From Lepeophtheirus salmonis (taxonomy: Eukaryota; Arthropoda; Copepoda; Siphonostomatoida; Caligidae): DNA of 64,000 nucleotides. Below, in pieces: positions 1 to 9,899 of the stretch (positions are counted from its first letter, which is position 1; every line of letters begins with the position of its first letter). The DNA is taken from positions 14,012,001-14,076,000 of the forward strand of contig NC_052136.2 of the NCBI RefSeq assembly GCF_016086655.4, read 5' to 3'. A model generated the notes under the pieces. That model did no database searches. It saw nothing but the letters and a program-made list of their open reading frames with translations, and was not told the origin of the DNA. The translations under genes and the position numbers were made by a program.

Positions 1-587
1 GTTCTATGTACTTCTCATAAACAACAATTGTAGAATATAAATAAATATAGCCCATGGTCATTAAAGATACAATTTGCGTCTGAAGGGGCATTTAATATAG
101 TAGGTTCGTATGTATATATTATTTTGTGGAATGAATATTTGCAATAATAATAATAAGTTTTCTTGGCAGTGTGTTGGCTTAATAATAAAGCCACTGGGAA
201 ATACGTCAGCATATATATCCTTCCTTCCTTCCTTTTGTTGTATGTATGTACAACTATATATATATATATGGAATCAAATTTAGATAGGAATCTTGGAATA
301 TGTAAATAAAAAAAACTAAAGAAAGAGAAAGCAGTAGTTAGCCGTTTTATTCCAGGATTTCCTAAGTACTTTTCATATGTAGACTCACTATGAAAAGTGT
401 TTATTTATAAAAGTGCTTAGAATCAGCATACAAAAAAAGTATTCGTCTAGGCAGGTAAATTTTGGTGATTTGAGCGTCGAGAGTACTTTTTGTCGTAAAA
501 CATGTAAAATATTTCACAAGTTGTTTAAGATATCCTAATTTATAAATGTCTTAAATCCAGTTAATTACAAAAAGTAAGAAATAGAAC
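1..587. other. Intergenic, no gene seen
   Basis: AT-rich sequence with short simple repeats (TTCC runs near 220, TA run near 250). Open frames here are short and rich in Tyr, Ile and Phe codons, as expected by chance at this base composition. I see no gene. Confidence 0.6.
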
Positions 588-810
588 GATGTAACTAAAT
601 GGACAATGCTCTCGAGATTAATTATTCTCTTGTACCCAATGTGCGTAGGATTGCGTCTCGGTCATTCCTAGAAAAGGAAATTTACTTCATGTATATGGAC
701 TGGAAAGACAAGGTCATAGGTCAGATGGAGTCACTGTAATACAATATATGTTTACTTATACTTAATGTGTGCAACTTCATCTGACCAATTAAAGGAACAT
801 TAAAAAAAAG
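588..810 (+). repeat. tRNA-derived SINE-like copy 1
   Basis: The start resembles the 5' half of a tRNA: GTAACTAAATGGACAATGC at 591-609 fits a pol III A box and D-arm. GTAGGATTGCGTCTC near 644 sits where a B box would be. The body then matches the copy at 15994-16213 (minus): both share a block like AGGTCAGATGGA and end with GGAACATTAAAAAAAA. The A-rich 3' end and tRNA-like head are what a SINE shows. The family assignment is inference, since no source tRNA was aligned. Confidence 0.5.
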
Positions 811-1430
811 TATTTGCTGGAGTACAAACATCCACTTGAGATCATTTTGCCTAAATTGGATTTTATGCTAAATGAAGCATCTTTATTAAACCTACATAAG
901 AACATCTATTCGAGCTTTATACCTACATGTTTCAAAGTGATGATCGATCATTAATTTTTAATGTTTTGTGATACCTTGACCTCTGACCAATCAATATTTA
1001 ATGGCCTCCTATAGTCACCATTTTTAATCTTTATAAAAAGTTAGATCAAAACTTTTACCGTAATCCTGTTGACAAACAAACAAACAAATAGTGGCAAAAA
1101 TATAACCTTTGCTCAACTTCGTTGGAGGGAGTAATAAAAAAACAAAGGGGTATGTAACTCACATAGAGGGCACTTGGAAATTCTTTATCAGTATGCGCCA
1201 TTTTTGTAAACAGCAAGTTACCGACGTTCACGCCATCTGGCGGGCAATATATACTTTTTTACTTTACTCATGCCCTATTGGTTGAAAATCAAGTTAAAAA
1301 TTGATGACATTGATTAATTTGGACTCTTATGAAAAATTGCCAGACAATCAAGAACTTTTAAAGTTATAAATAATTGAACTAATCGCTTGTAGAGTTAGCG
1401 GATACTAGGGATTTTTTTTTTTAGAGTGCA
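811..1430. other. Intergenic, no gene seen
   Basis: AT-rich sequence without a supported reading frame. Position 1070-1090 has a short CAAA run. Nothing else stands out. Confidence 0.5.
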
Positions 1431-1439
1431 AAGAGAAAA

Positions 1440-1660
1440 GTACGTGTCGTTAATGTGATTGTATCTAGCAACGTATCCTCTAAATAGAAACAGACAAAAG
1501 GCCTAAAATCAGTTGATAGTTAACCAATATTTCTCAAATATGTAATTATTATTCAAAATCTAATTTATATTCAACCAAGTTCGGAATGAGTGGTAAAGAA
1601 TTGAAAAAATTTATGTTTGTGAGGTAACACCGTGGGGGTACTATTGACTTATGTAATAAA
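1440..1660 (+). repeat. Dispersed repeat family R3, copy 1
   Basis: This contains GTATCTAGCAACGTATCCTC and an AAAATCAGTTGATAGTTA block, closely resembling positions 10865-10970 (GTATCACGCAACTTATCCTC, AAAATCAGTTGGTAGTTA) and partly 13718-13880. A shared GAGGTAACACC motif occurs at the far end of this copy and of the one at 13.7 kb. Family identity is unknown. Confidence 0.4.
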
Positions 1661-1925
1661 AAATACCCTTGTTAACATGTTATATCCTTTTAGAGTGAAA
1701 ATATTAGTACATTCCCATAGTCCAAAGCCGTTTGTGCAAGTTCACAAGGCTCAATTTTTTTTTATAATCACCTATCAGGGTATTTTATCTAAAGATTGAG
1801 ATTAAACATCTTCCAGCACTAATTTATACATATATGCAGATTTTTATCCCACCATCGAAACAAGTGTTCTAATGTGCATGAAGAACATGCATTTTGTAAA
1901 AAAAAAAACGAAATTTGTTGTTTCC

Positions 1926-2140
1926 AACCTGAACAGTTTTATTTATTTTTTCCGAAGCTGTTATTATTATTATTTAATTCTTCTAGAGAAAATATGAAAT
2001 TATATAGCAACCACGAGTGGGTGTGCTCATGGAAGACAGAGAGTATCATAGATGATTTTTTATGGGAGTTATTAGGTGTTAGGCCACAGAGTAGAATAAG
2101 GACTAACAGACAGAATAATTTCTGTCTACATATATCCAGT
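1926..2140 (+). repeat. R1 MITE-like family, diverged copy
   Basis: It contains GAAGCTGTTATTATTATT, a TGTGCTCATGGAAGACAGAGAG block and CACAGAGTAGAATAAGG, in the order seen in better R1 copies at 12.0-12.6 and 38.4-38.7 kb. The long open frame across it (1874-2218) is probably accidental, since other copies do not keep it open. Confidence 0.45.
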
Positions 2141-2628
2141 ATTACCGGTTTACCTAATTTTCAGCCAGCTAGATCTTGCCGATTTATAGCACGTCTTGTC
2201 AAAAAAATTATCATTTAGCTATTGGCCAAAGACTTAAATGATCTCTGTAATAGTTGTGTCAAATTTTATAGTAAATTTTGTGTTCAAAATATAAAAAACA
2301 AAATCTGGGTTTGATTTTGTGTGTGCAAATACTGTGTACATTGATTATTTTGATATGTAAAGTTTCAATGTCATTAATCAAAGTACACAAAGGAGCCTAT
2401 CAACTTTATAAGCTAACCCAAGTGAAGTAGAACAATTATAAAATAATACGTTCTCAAAAGAGTGCATGTTATGATAATATATCAAAGTCCTTCAAACTAG
2501 ATGTAGCAAAAGAAATTTAGCCAATTTTGAACCTTTTGTTGTTGAAACTAGCTAATTTTTAGCTGTTTTAGTGGTAGATTGTGGGCCTGATTTTTCTTAA
2601 AAATACCTGGCAACAATGCATGGGTCCT

Positions 2629-3030
2629 TATTATAACGTATGGGCTGAAAAGTCCCGGGCTTCACTTATATATGGTCCAATTTTTTTTTATTCATCTCAT
2701 TTTTAGTTAGTACCAACCTTCAGAAGACAGCTGTCAAAATTTCTCGACAATCTGTTCTTAAGTTTGTGAGTTATTCTAGTAAGTGTTATTCTATTTTTGT
2801 GATTTCCAAAACAATAGATAAAAAATAATTTTGTATTTTAATGTTATTCTGCTTCTTGATGTGAAAAAATACCGTTTCAGCTAAGCAATTGCATGAAATG
2901 TGTTATGGAGGTTCTGCTTCCTAAAAAGAATGAAATATAATAAAATCAATTTAAAAAATCAATTTTGAGCGTAAAAAACGTACGTGCTTTCATTGTTAAG
3001 ACTGGACTTTTCAGCCCAAATGTTATAATA
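2629..3030. mobile_element. Mariner-type MITE (402 bp)
   Basis: The ends are 27-bp inverted repeats. The left end carries TGGGCTGAAAAGTCC at 2641-2655 and the right end its reverse complement at 3004-3018. The match extends outward through TATTATAAC on both sides with two mismatches. The interior keeps a diverged stretch resembling mariner 5' leader and early transposase (near 2700-2790 and 2860-2935). It is far too short for a full transposase, so this is a non-autonomous, internally deleted copy. A TA target duplication is not clean. Confidence 0.75.
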
Positions 3031-3895
3031 TGGAGTGGGATTCTTGTTTATAACCTCCTTATCGTAGGTGTCTTTTAGCTGTTATGATAAACATCATGAC
3101 AAGTAAGCTGCTCTCCCTCAAACATTATTAAAATTTTGAGAGTGTCAATGAAACTTTTCGGGGTTTTTTTTTTACATATTTGTAGTCCTCAGAATTTACA
3201 GCTCTCCATCCATGGTCCTTTGTGTGTGGAATGACCCTTTGTTAAATAGTGGAGAGGGAAACCCCTACTAATTTGATCATGAAATCAATAACTATGTAAC
3301 ATAATAAGAATTGATTCAATTACATAGAAAAAGTGAACTTTCGTCAGTAAAATAAAGATGATAAATTGTTTAAACAATGAGATAATCAAATAACAACAAA
3401 TGTACACAAATTGCAAATATAAAATAGGAATAATAATAATAATAAAAAAGAAATGAACATAAATATAGCAATAATATAAAATAATAATATTTGCCAATTT
3501 ATCTTCTTGCTAAACTTTAACTACGGCAAATAATAACAACTACATCAAAAAAAAACTTTTTTTATTTCATTTTATCTATCTTTCAACTCTCTTCTTTTGG
3601 TTGTATGGATACAATTATATATATAGCTATATCCTTCATAAGTTGTTATTCGATATACATATGTACATTAGGGTGGCAATCTATGTAGTGAAGGAAAAAA
3701 ATCAACATTATATTTCCCCAAATTTGTATAGGTTGAAGTGTAAAAAAGTTAATCTATCAAAAAATATATATATATTAAAATTTAAATAATAATTAGAAAT
3801 CCCTCATTAGAAACAAAAAAAATGTATTCAATATCTCAAATAACAATGCACCTTTTTTAAAAATAATAATCTTCAGAATTATATTTTTGGTGTGA
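3031..3895. other. Intergenic, no gene seen
   Basis: Very AT-rich with ATA/TAT-rich accidental frames on both strands (for example 3285-3497 minus and 3601-3789 plus). Their residue content is dominated by Ile, Tyr and Phe, with no domain I recognise. Confidence 0.5.
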
Positions 3896-4510
3896 CTTGT
3901 TCTCTGGATTTTTTTCAAATCTAAAAATTAGACACTCAAAATTTTTTGAGTTTTTCTCAAAAAATTAAATTATTTGGCAAAAAAATTACAAATCCACAGC
4001 TTTTCACAAAATAATTAAATTTTTGTAAAAAGATTTCAAATATTAAATTTTTGAAGAAAAATTTCGAAAATCCTTATTACTCCCAGAAAATTAAATTTTT
4101 ACTGAAAAAAATTTTAAATTTTAGAATTTTTTTCCAAAAAATTCTAAAATTCCCATTTTAAAATTTTTAAAACTGTTGACAATTTTTTATTTTTTTGAAA
4201 AAAAAATAAAAATCAACTAAAGAAATTTTTTTGCTAAAAAGAAAATCAATTATTAAATTTTTTGCAGAACAATTTCAAAAATCTATAGCTACTCAAAGAA
4301 AATTAATTTTTCTGATAAGTTTTTTTTTTTGAAAAGAAATTTGACAAATTAATTTTTTTGAGAAAAAAAGTTTGAAAATAACATTAAATTAAATTAAATT
4401 TTTTTAAATTAATATTCAAATATTAACTTTTATAGTAAAAAGCAAAAATTCCTTATTTTCGGGGGAAAACTATTGTACCTCCACCCACCCCCTTGCGGAC
4501 ACCTCTGCTC
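3896..4510 (-). repeat. AT-rich subrepeat block R2, copy 1
   Basis: An irregular array of units built on AAAATTAAATTTTTTG followed by AAAAAAATTTCAAAAAT, each roughly 45-60 bp. The right edge, read on the minus strand, is AGAGGTGTCCGCAAGGGGG followed by a G-rich stretch. Comparable edges occur at 25.55-25.60 kb (GGGGTGTACGCAAGGG, minus) and 63.32 kb (CAGGGGTGTCCACTTGG, plus), which suggests a discrete repeat family rather than simple low complexity. Confidence 0.55.
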
Positions 4511-4547
4511 ATCGTTTTTAAAGATAAGAAAATTAGATTGAGCTGTG

Positions 4548-4640
4548 TAATCTGTGGACAACACGCACAGGAGAAATTATTCTCTTGCTCTCAATGTGTG
4601 TAGGTTCGATTCGTGGTCACATTCATGGCTTTGCATTAAT
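4548..4640 (+). repeat. tRNA-derived SINE-like copy 2 (head only)
   Basis: GTGGACAACACGC followed by AAATTATTCTCTTG and AGGTTCGATTCGTGGTC matches the head of the copy at 588. Here the B box is near ideal (GGTTCGATTC). The body downstream differs from copy 1: at 4700-4820 it passes into a repeat rich in GGTCCATTCCAGTCC-like words. Confidence 0.5.
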
Positions 4641-5554
4641 TAACTTTCCTAGAGTTTGAAAAATTGGAGTTAAATAGTACTTCAGTGTTGTGTTATTCCT
4701 AATTTATTTGGTCCATTCCAGTCCGTCATCAAGGACCAAAGTTCATCAGTTTTTTAGATATGCAGGATAGAACTGGACCGGGCTAAGAATAAACTGGACG
4801 AGGACTGACAGAACACTAGTTATAATCCATAAAAATCTTCTTATAACAATTATCAATATGTAATAAAATGATTTTATTGTTTATTGAATTTGATTGTAAT
4901 AACTGATTGATTGATCAAAAAAACTTTATGAAAAATATTGGTTCATGTTTAAATCTTTTATTTGAGACATGTTTTGTCATCAAAAATTTATGGGAAATTC
5001 TCCTATAATTACATAAATTAAATTTTTTGTAGGGTTCTAGACATGGCTTGGTTATAGCATGAGCAGTGCTTTTTTTTTATTCGTCAATTTTTTCATTAAA
5101 CTAACAACATTCCTACTTACTATCTTTCTATAGCAGCTGAATTCTTCTACTGGAACTTTATATTCAAAAAAAGACATTTGCTTCAAAATGAAAAACAGCA
5201 ATCAAAAATAAATTGTCGCTTATATATATATATTTATTTCTCATTGTCATAATTTATTGGTGTACCTGAGATGAGTGATCATAATTCAGATTCCTGTTTG
5301 TTTGTTTTTTCCCTTATTATTTCAACCGTCTTGTATTTTCTTTACTGCAAGTCTCCTAAGGTAAAACTATGGAAACTTACACACTTGTATTATATTGATT
5401 AAAGAGGTTTTGTGTGAGGAAATTAGAACTATCTTATAAATTGTATAGGTAGTTTTCATGTTTTTCAAGCACCTGCTGCGAAATTATTTTTTTTAAATCG
5501 GACGAAAAATGTAATCGCAACGAGATTTAAGGCTAAGAGCATCAACTTTTCTTT
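4641..5554. other. Intergenic with GGTCC-rich repeat
   Basis: Positions 4700-4820 contain GGTCCATTCC, AACTGGACCGGG and ACTGGACGAGG words. Similar words recur near 50.32 and 61.58-61.63 kb. The rest is AT-rich without a supported gene. Confidence 0.4.
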
Positions 5555-5803
5555 CTACGGGTCACACTCCGACATAGGTGGCAAGTCTGAAGGGAACGTC
5601 TCGTAAGACCATCTAAAGGGGCCTGTAGCATCCGTCACCCGAACTTTGAAGCCATGGAGACCACTGTCCCGGAGAAGTGGGCTGCCATGGACCCGAATTT
5701 CATTTTCAATACTTGCAACTCTTTTTGCAAGAGGCATGTCACTATCTGTGAGGCCAATGGTAGCCGAATTGAATAAATCAATTTGACATTGGCTTTGTAT
5801 CAT
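5555..5803 (-). CDS. Possible exon or small ORF, unknown
   Basis: An 82-codon frame on the minus strand whose composition is unlike its surroundings: balanced residues, GC-richer codons, and a plausible hydrophilic stretch containing DSDMPLAKRV and RVHGSPLLRDSGLHGFKVRV. Upstream on the minus strand the sequence reads TTTTACAG just before the frame, a good 3' splice site, so this could be a terminal exon of a gene or of a retained fragment. I do not recognise the protein, and no matching upstream exon was found. It may also be a piece of a mobile element. Confidence 0.35.
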   Translation of the reverse strand: MIQSQCQIDLFNSATIGLTDSDMPLAKRVASIENEIRVHGSPLLRDSGLHGFKVRVTDATGPFRWSYETFPSDLPPMSECDP

Positions 5804-6344
5804 ATAAAGATTTCTGTAAAATGTATAATTAAAAAATGGCAGGCTATTTTTTTTCTTTCCAAATGTGTAAATTTCAAGCGTTCATTCGCTACATAGAAGA
5901 ATCACACATGCAGCTTAGCTAGATTGTCTTTATTTGCTCTCTTGAAGGAATTAAGTAAAAAATGAGGGTAATCTTCTTTTTAATTCTTTTATATTCCCCT
6001 CATGTGGGAATATAAAAAACTGAGTAATTATTCCAGGTCTCTTAAAATTTCATGGAAAACAGAAAATGGAAAATTCCATGTTCATTACACAAGACTTGCC
6101 ACCCTAGTAACATAGTTATACATCCATGGTACAATATACAACAATACAATAATAGCTTTAACAAGAAGAAGAAATAAAGCAATGTATGAATATAGCAAAT
6201 CTAAATCTTTTACAAACATAAGCATATAATAATTACTTATATATGTACATATGAGTACACTGTGGAAATTTTAACTTTAGGAGGAAAAAGCAAAGTTACA
6301 GAGAGAGAGAATGTATTATGAATATACAGGGATATCCGCAGGAT

Positions 6345-6800
6345 TCTACATTGGGGTGGGCTTGGTTTTTTTTTTTTTTTTTTTTTTTTAATTCTAAAAT
6401 TAATTTTTTCTGAAAAAATTTCAAAAATTAATTTTTTCAAAAATTAAACTTCAATTCTTAAATTTTTCGAAAAAATAATCCAAATCATTACAGCAATTCC
6501 CAACAAATTAAATTTTTTGAAAAAATAATTTAAAAGTTCACAGCCTTTTACAAAAAATTAAATTTTTTGTAAAAAAATTCCCATTTATTCACAAAATATT
6601 TATAATATTAAATTTTTTGTAAAAAAAATTCATATTTATTCACAAAATATTTATAATATTAAATTTTTTGGAGAAAAATTTCTAAAATCCATACCTATTC
6701 ACAGAAAATTAAATTTTTTGGTAAAAAAATTGAAAAATTAAATTAAATTTCAAATATTCCATTTTCTGTAAAAAGCAAAAATTCCAGGCCACCCCTCTGG
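6345..6800 (+). repeat. AT-rich subrepeat block R2, copy 2
   Basis: It begins with ATTCTACATTGGGGTGGGC and a 20-plus poly-T run, followed by repeated units on the theme AAATTAAATTTTTTG/AAAAAATTC. The segment near 6570-6610 is almost exactly repeated at 6630-6670 (CATTTATTCACAAAATAT core). It ends by 6790 in CCACCCCTCTGG. Same family as 3896-4510 and 25270-25605. Confidence 0.55.
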
Positions 6801-7082
6801 CATATCAATTCCCTTGACTTAGATTAAGCAAGTATCTATTACTAGGATCTATCTACATAAACAGATACTTCAAACATAAGAAAAATCTGGATTTAGTCAA
6901 CTATTCATATGAAAAATAGCACTTTCTTTAATCCAGATTTAACTGTAATTATGAAAATGATATATAGACTGTCTCCACATAAAAGCAGGTTTGGATAAAA
7001 AATAGAAATTGAGAAATATTTTTACAGGCCGATATTAACCCTTATATGATGAAAATGTCATTTTTCGATATAAGGTTATTAC

Positions 7083-8000
7083 AGGGTGTCCACGATAAAT
7101 TGGAACTATCTTAAAATTCAACCAGCTTGATAAAAATGGAATTTGGAGTGTATTTGTTAATATGAAAAGAGTTAGACATGATATTAAACAATAAATTTAT
7201 TCGACATGTCCTCCCTCAGCAGCCACCATCATCTCCATACTGCCCCTAAAGGATTTGCATCTCCTGATGACTTCCGTGGAATCGACAGCATTCCACTCCC
7301 TCGTAATGGAGCCCTTCAGGGCCGCGATGCTCTTGTGGCTGACCTTGCACACCTCCCTCTCCAACTTCCCCTACCAGTAGTAATCACACGGATTGAGGTT
7401 GGGGGAGTTGGAGGGCCAGGTGTTGCGATCCCAGAAAGTGATGTCGTGGGAGTTGAAGAGGTTAGTGGTCCTCATGGCGATGTGTGTGGGCGCTGAGTCT
7501 TGCTGGAATATGAACTCCCTCCCAGTGGCCGTATCCTTTATCTAGAGGATGATGAACTCCTCCATGAGTTCGCAGTAACTTATTGCGTTAACCCTTTCCT
7601 TGGGATGGAAGAAGAAAGGAGGCATCACCTCACCGGTGCTACAGATGACAGGGTCATCGCAGAGGCCGGGAACTTTGTGGTGAAGACCGCAGGGACCTTT
7701 TCTCTCTCCTTGGCAAGCCACCTGTCATTCTGGACGTTGTAACCTCTGGACGGAGAAGAAGATGATCCTTCCTCCATGGCTCTTCAGGTCATTGAGGAGA
7801 CGCTTACCGTTGGTGAGCCTGGTGGCTTTCATGGATGTTGTGAGGATGTGTTGTTTTTCCATTCGGTATGACCTGTACCCGAGGTCCTCATTCACAGCCT
7901 TGGAGACCAGCTGCTTGCTCACTCCACGGTTATTGGCCAACCTGGAAAAGGAAGTCCCTGGCGAAGCCTTGATATTTTCTAAGAGCTATTTTCTTTATGT
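7083..8000 (-). mobile_element. Mariner-type (DD37D) element relic
   Basis: The right end carries the terminus CAGGGTGTCCACGATAAATT, typical of mariner-group elements. Reading leftwards on the minus strand, several frames together give a transposase: a second HTH (near 7850-7940, VSKQLVSKAVNEDLGYRSYR), the KSHGGRIIFFS strand where the first catalytic Asp should follow, then QDSAPTH (about 7480) and PNLNPCDYYW (about 7367). The last two Asp are 37 residues apart, the DD37D spacing of maT-like mariners. Frameshifts and stops show it is dead. The N-terminal first HTH and the left terminus are missing. Confidence 0.8.
7197..7990 (-). pseudogene. Mariner-type transposase pseudogene
   Basis: This is the coding relic inside the element above. 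It ends in the usual mariner tail AAEGGHVE followed by TAA at 7199-7197. At least two frame changes separate the HTH part (7725-7940) from the catalytic C-terminal part (7197-7500). A stop interrupts just after CDYYW. The aspartate expected after the IIFFS strand is replaced by sequence that runs straight into the frame break, so the first metal ligand is lost. The GC-rich codons make it stand out from its AT-rich surroundings. Plus-strand open frames at 7206-7742 are antisense shadows of it. Confidence 0.8.
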
Positions 8001-8149
8001 AAAAGTAAATCTTGCTTTTGTTTAAGATTTTTATAGTTATAAATCAAATTTCTTCACATTCATTCAAGGAATTTTAGAACATTGTAAACAAATAAAGTTT
8101 TTTTCGGAAGAAGATGAAAATAATGTTAAATCACAACCATAATGGTATG

Positions 8150-8515
8150 TTAGCATACAATTATACAAGACTTTTTAAAAACATCAATCGAAACATTTAA
8201 ATATCTAATACAACAAAATTCTGAGTGACACAAACATGTACATAAGTTGAATGTTAGTTTGCACGAATTACATATACTATCACTATTGTTAGAATTTCTT
8301 TCATTAAACGTCATATTCTTATATTTTACTCTTTGCTTTATGATAGGCATAAAATTTGTCAAAATATGAAATTTTTGTACATATAAATTTAGTAAAATCT
8401 CAGATTGAGCAATTTTCTCATCAAAATCGATAAAATTTCTTGTAAATAATTCACTTTTACTATTGGTTGAAATCTCTTCACACAATAATGAAAATAATGT
8501 TTGAACAAAAGCCAT
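8150..8515 (-). CDS. Unrecognised ORF, possibly decayed gene
   Basis: A 121-codon frame from an ATG at 8515. It contains a Cys-rich stretch (CNSCKLTFNLCTCLCHSEFCC) near residues 82-104 and a helical-looking part before it (FDEKIAQSEILLNLYVQKF). It lies downstream on the same strand of the decayed frame at 8950-9560 and could belong with it. No family recognised. In sequence this AT-rich, a frame of this length could occur by chance. Confidence 0.25.
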   Translation of the reverse strand: MAFVQTLFSLLCEEISTNSKSELFTRNFIDFDEKIAQSEILLNLYVQKFHILTNFMPIIKQRVKYKNMTFNERNSNNSDSICNSCKLTFNLCTCLCHSEFCCIRYLNVSIDVFKKSCIIVC

Positions 8516-8949
8516 TTCAATATGTAAAAGAGCTAATATTATTTGGTGTATGGACTCTATTTGAGATAAAGATGGCTTGGCGGTTTAATAAAAAAAATAT
8601 CTTTGTATTTAAGTTATTTAACTCATTTTGAATAAATTGTCATTGAAAAGAGTTTAAGCATTTGAACATCGTAGAACTACAGGGTAATTATTTGGGCAAT
8701 AAGTGGCATTTGAATGATTTCTCAGAAAAGTCAGTTTTACTAAATCTATTGGCGAAGTATAAGAAGCAGAAGACCCTTGTTGGCCGAATTCAATTCAAAC
8801 TTTATCAAAATCAAATAGATAAACAAATTAAATTACATAATCAATATTTTTATAGTTATAAATTGAATTGCGTAGAAAGGAAATTTGTATATGAAGAGAG
8901 CACAAAAATTGAGTAGTATTACTTGAACTATCTATACTTTCAAACATTC

Positions 8950-9560
8950 CAAACACATGCATGCATGTTAGAAACACAGGTGTATTCCATACAGATTCAC
9001 AATACAGACAGCCTCCTTGTAAGTTAACTCATAAGAAGGCCCAATTGTACCCTTAACATGGTCTCCATTAATAGTAATTTATATTTCATTTCCCTCTCGC
9101 TGGCTTGGAAAGTCAATTAATTTACTTTCAAAATAATAATTCAATTTACAAACGAACAATTGCTTGAAGTCTTTAACTGCAACAAAACAAGTTCTTTAAT
9201 GTTGCCATTATTCACAAAGAGTGAATCCGTTCCCATCCTCCAATTGTCAGTATTCCAACCCATATTTGATAGTTGCATATTTTTTTATGTGCAACATGTC
9301 TATGACGAGTGATACCCAACCATTTGTTAAAATATGAATTAAAATTGTCTGTACCCCAAAAATGTTGCAATTTTAGAGCTTCAATATTAAAAAACTTGAT
9401 TACTTCGGGAGAGTATTCTATAACCTTTTAACTTTTAACTACAAATTTAATTGAATCAATTAAGGTTCCTTGATTTAAAGTCATAAAATTATAAACTTCC
9501 TTCACTTTAGCTTTGATCGTGCAAAAATGAAGAACGGAGTCTTGGGTTTTTTTGAAAGGA
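8950..9560 (-). pseudogene. Decayed unknown protein gene
   Basis: On the minus strand, from about 9535 to 9210, a frame with a single internal stop reads as ordinary globular protein (for example KVKEVYNFMTLNQGTLIDS, then KLQHFWGTDNFNSYFNKW, then VAHKKICNYQIWVGILTIGG). After more frame changes it continues to about 8950 with GPSYELTYKEAVCIVNLYG. Trp, Gly and His are placed as in real proteins, unlike the Ile/Tyr/Phe-rich chance frames nearby. It has no intact start, carries stops, and I cannot name the family. It could be a transposon-encoded protein or a host pseudogene. Confidence 0.4.
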
Positions 9561-9899
9561 AAATTATTCTTATACAACTTAAGTTTTTCTCTTCAAATCG
9601 TGAATAAAAGTAACTTTGGTCCTTATTTTCTTCTTAAAAAATAGTATTTCTACGTTTCGGGACCCAATACGTTTATGGTACGTGTGATCACTCATAATGA
9701 TAATGCCTCAAATGACAATTGCCAATGCAAAGGAGAAAATAAAGATGTACACTAACCAAGTAATTAATTAATAAATTGAAGTATTTTTGAATAAAAAAAC
9801 ACGATGTTGATAGTGTATTTATTCCAAAAACCAAAGGATATTCGAAAACGAAGAAGAGTTGTGAGAAAGTGTCATTCAAAGTTAGAATAAATTATGAAA

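Noticed and set aside
1874..2218. A 114-codon plus-strand protein
   Set aside because: It overlaps a diverged R1 copy, and other R1 copies do not keep this frame open.
4548..4640. A functional tRNA gene at the GGTTCGATTC B box
   Set aside because: No acceptor stem pairing or complete cloverleaf can be drawn. The similarity to other copies fits a SINE head better.
7206..8025. Plus-strand frames in the GC-rich patch at 7.2-8.0 kb
   Set aside because: The minus strand encodes a recognisable mariner-type transposase relic. The plus frames are its complement.
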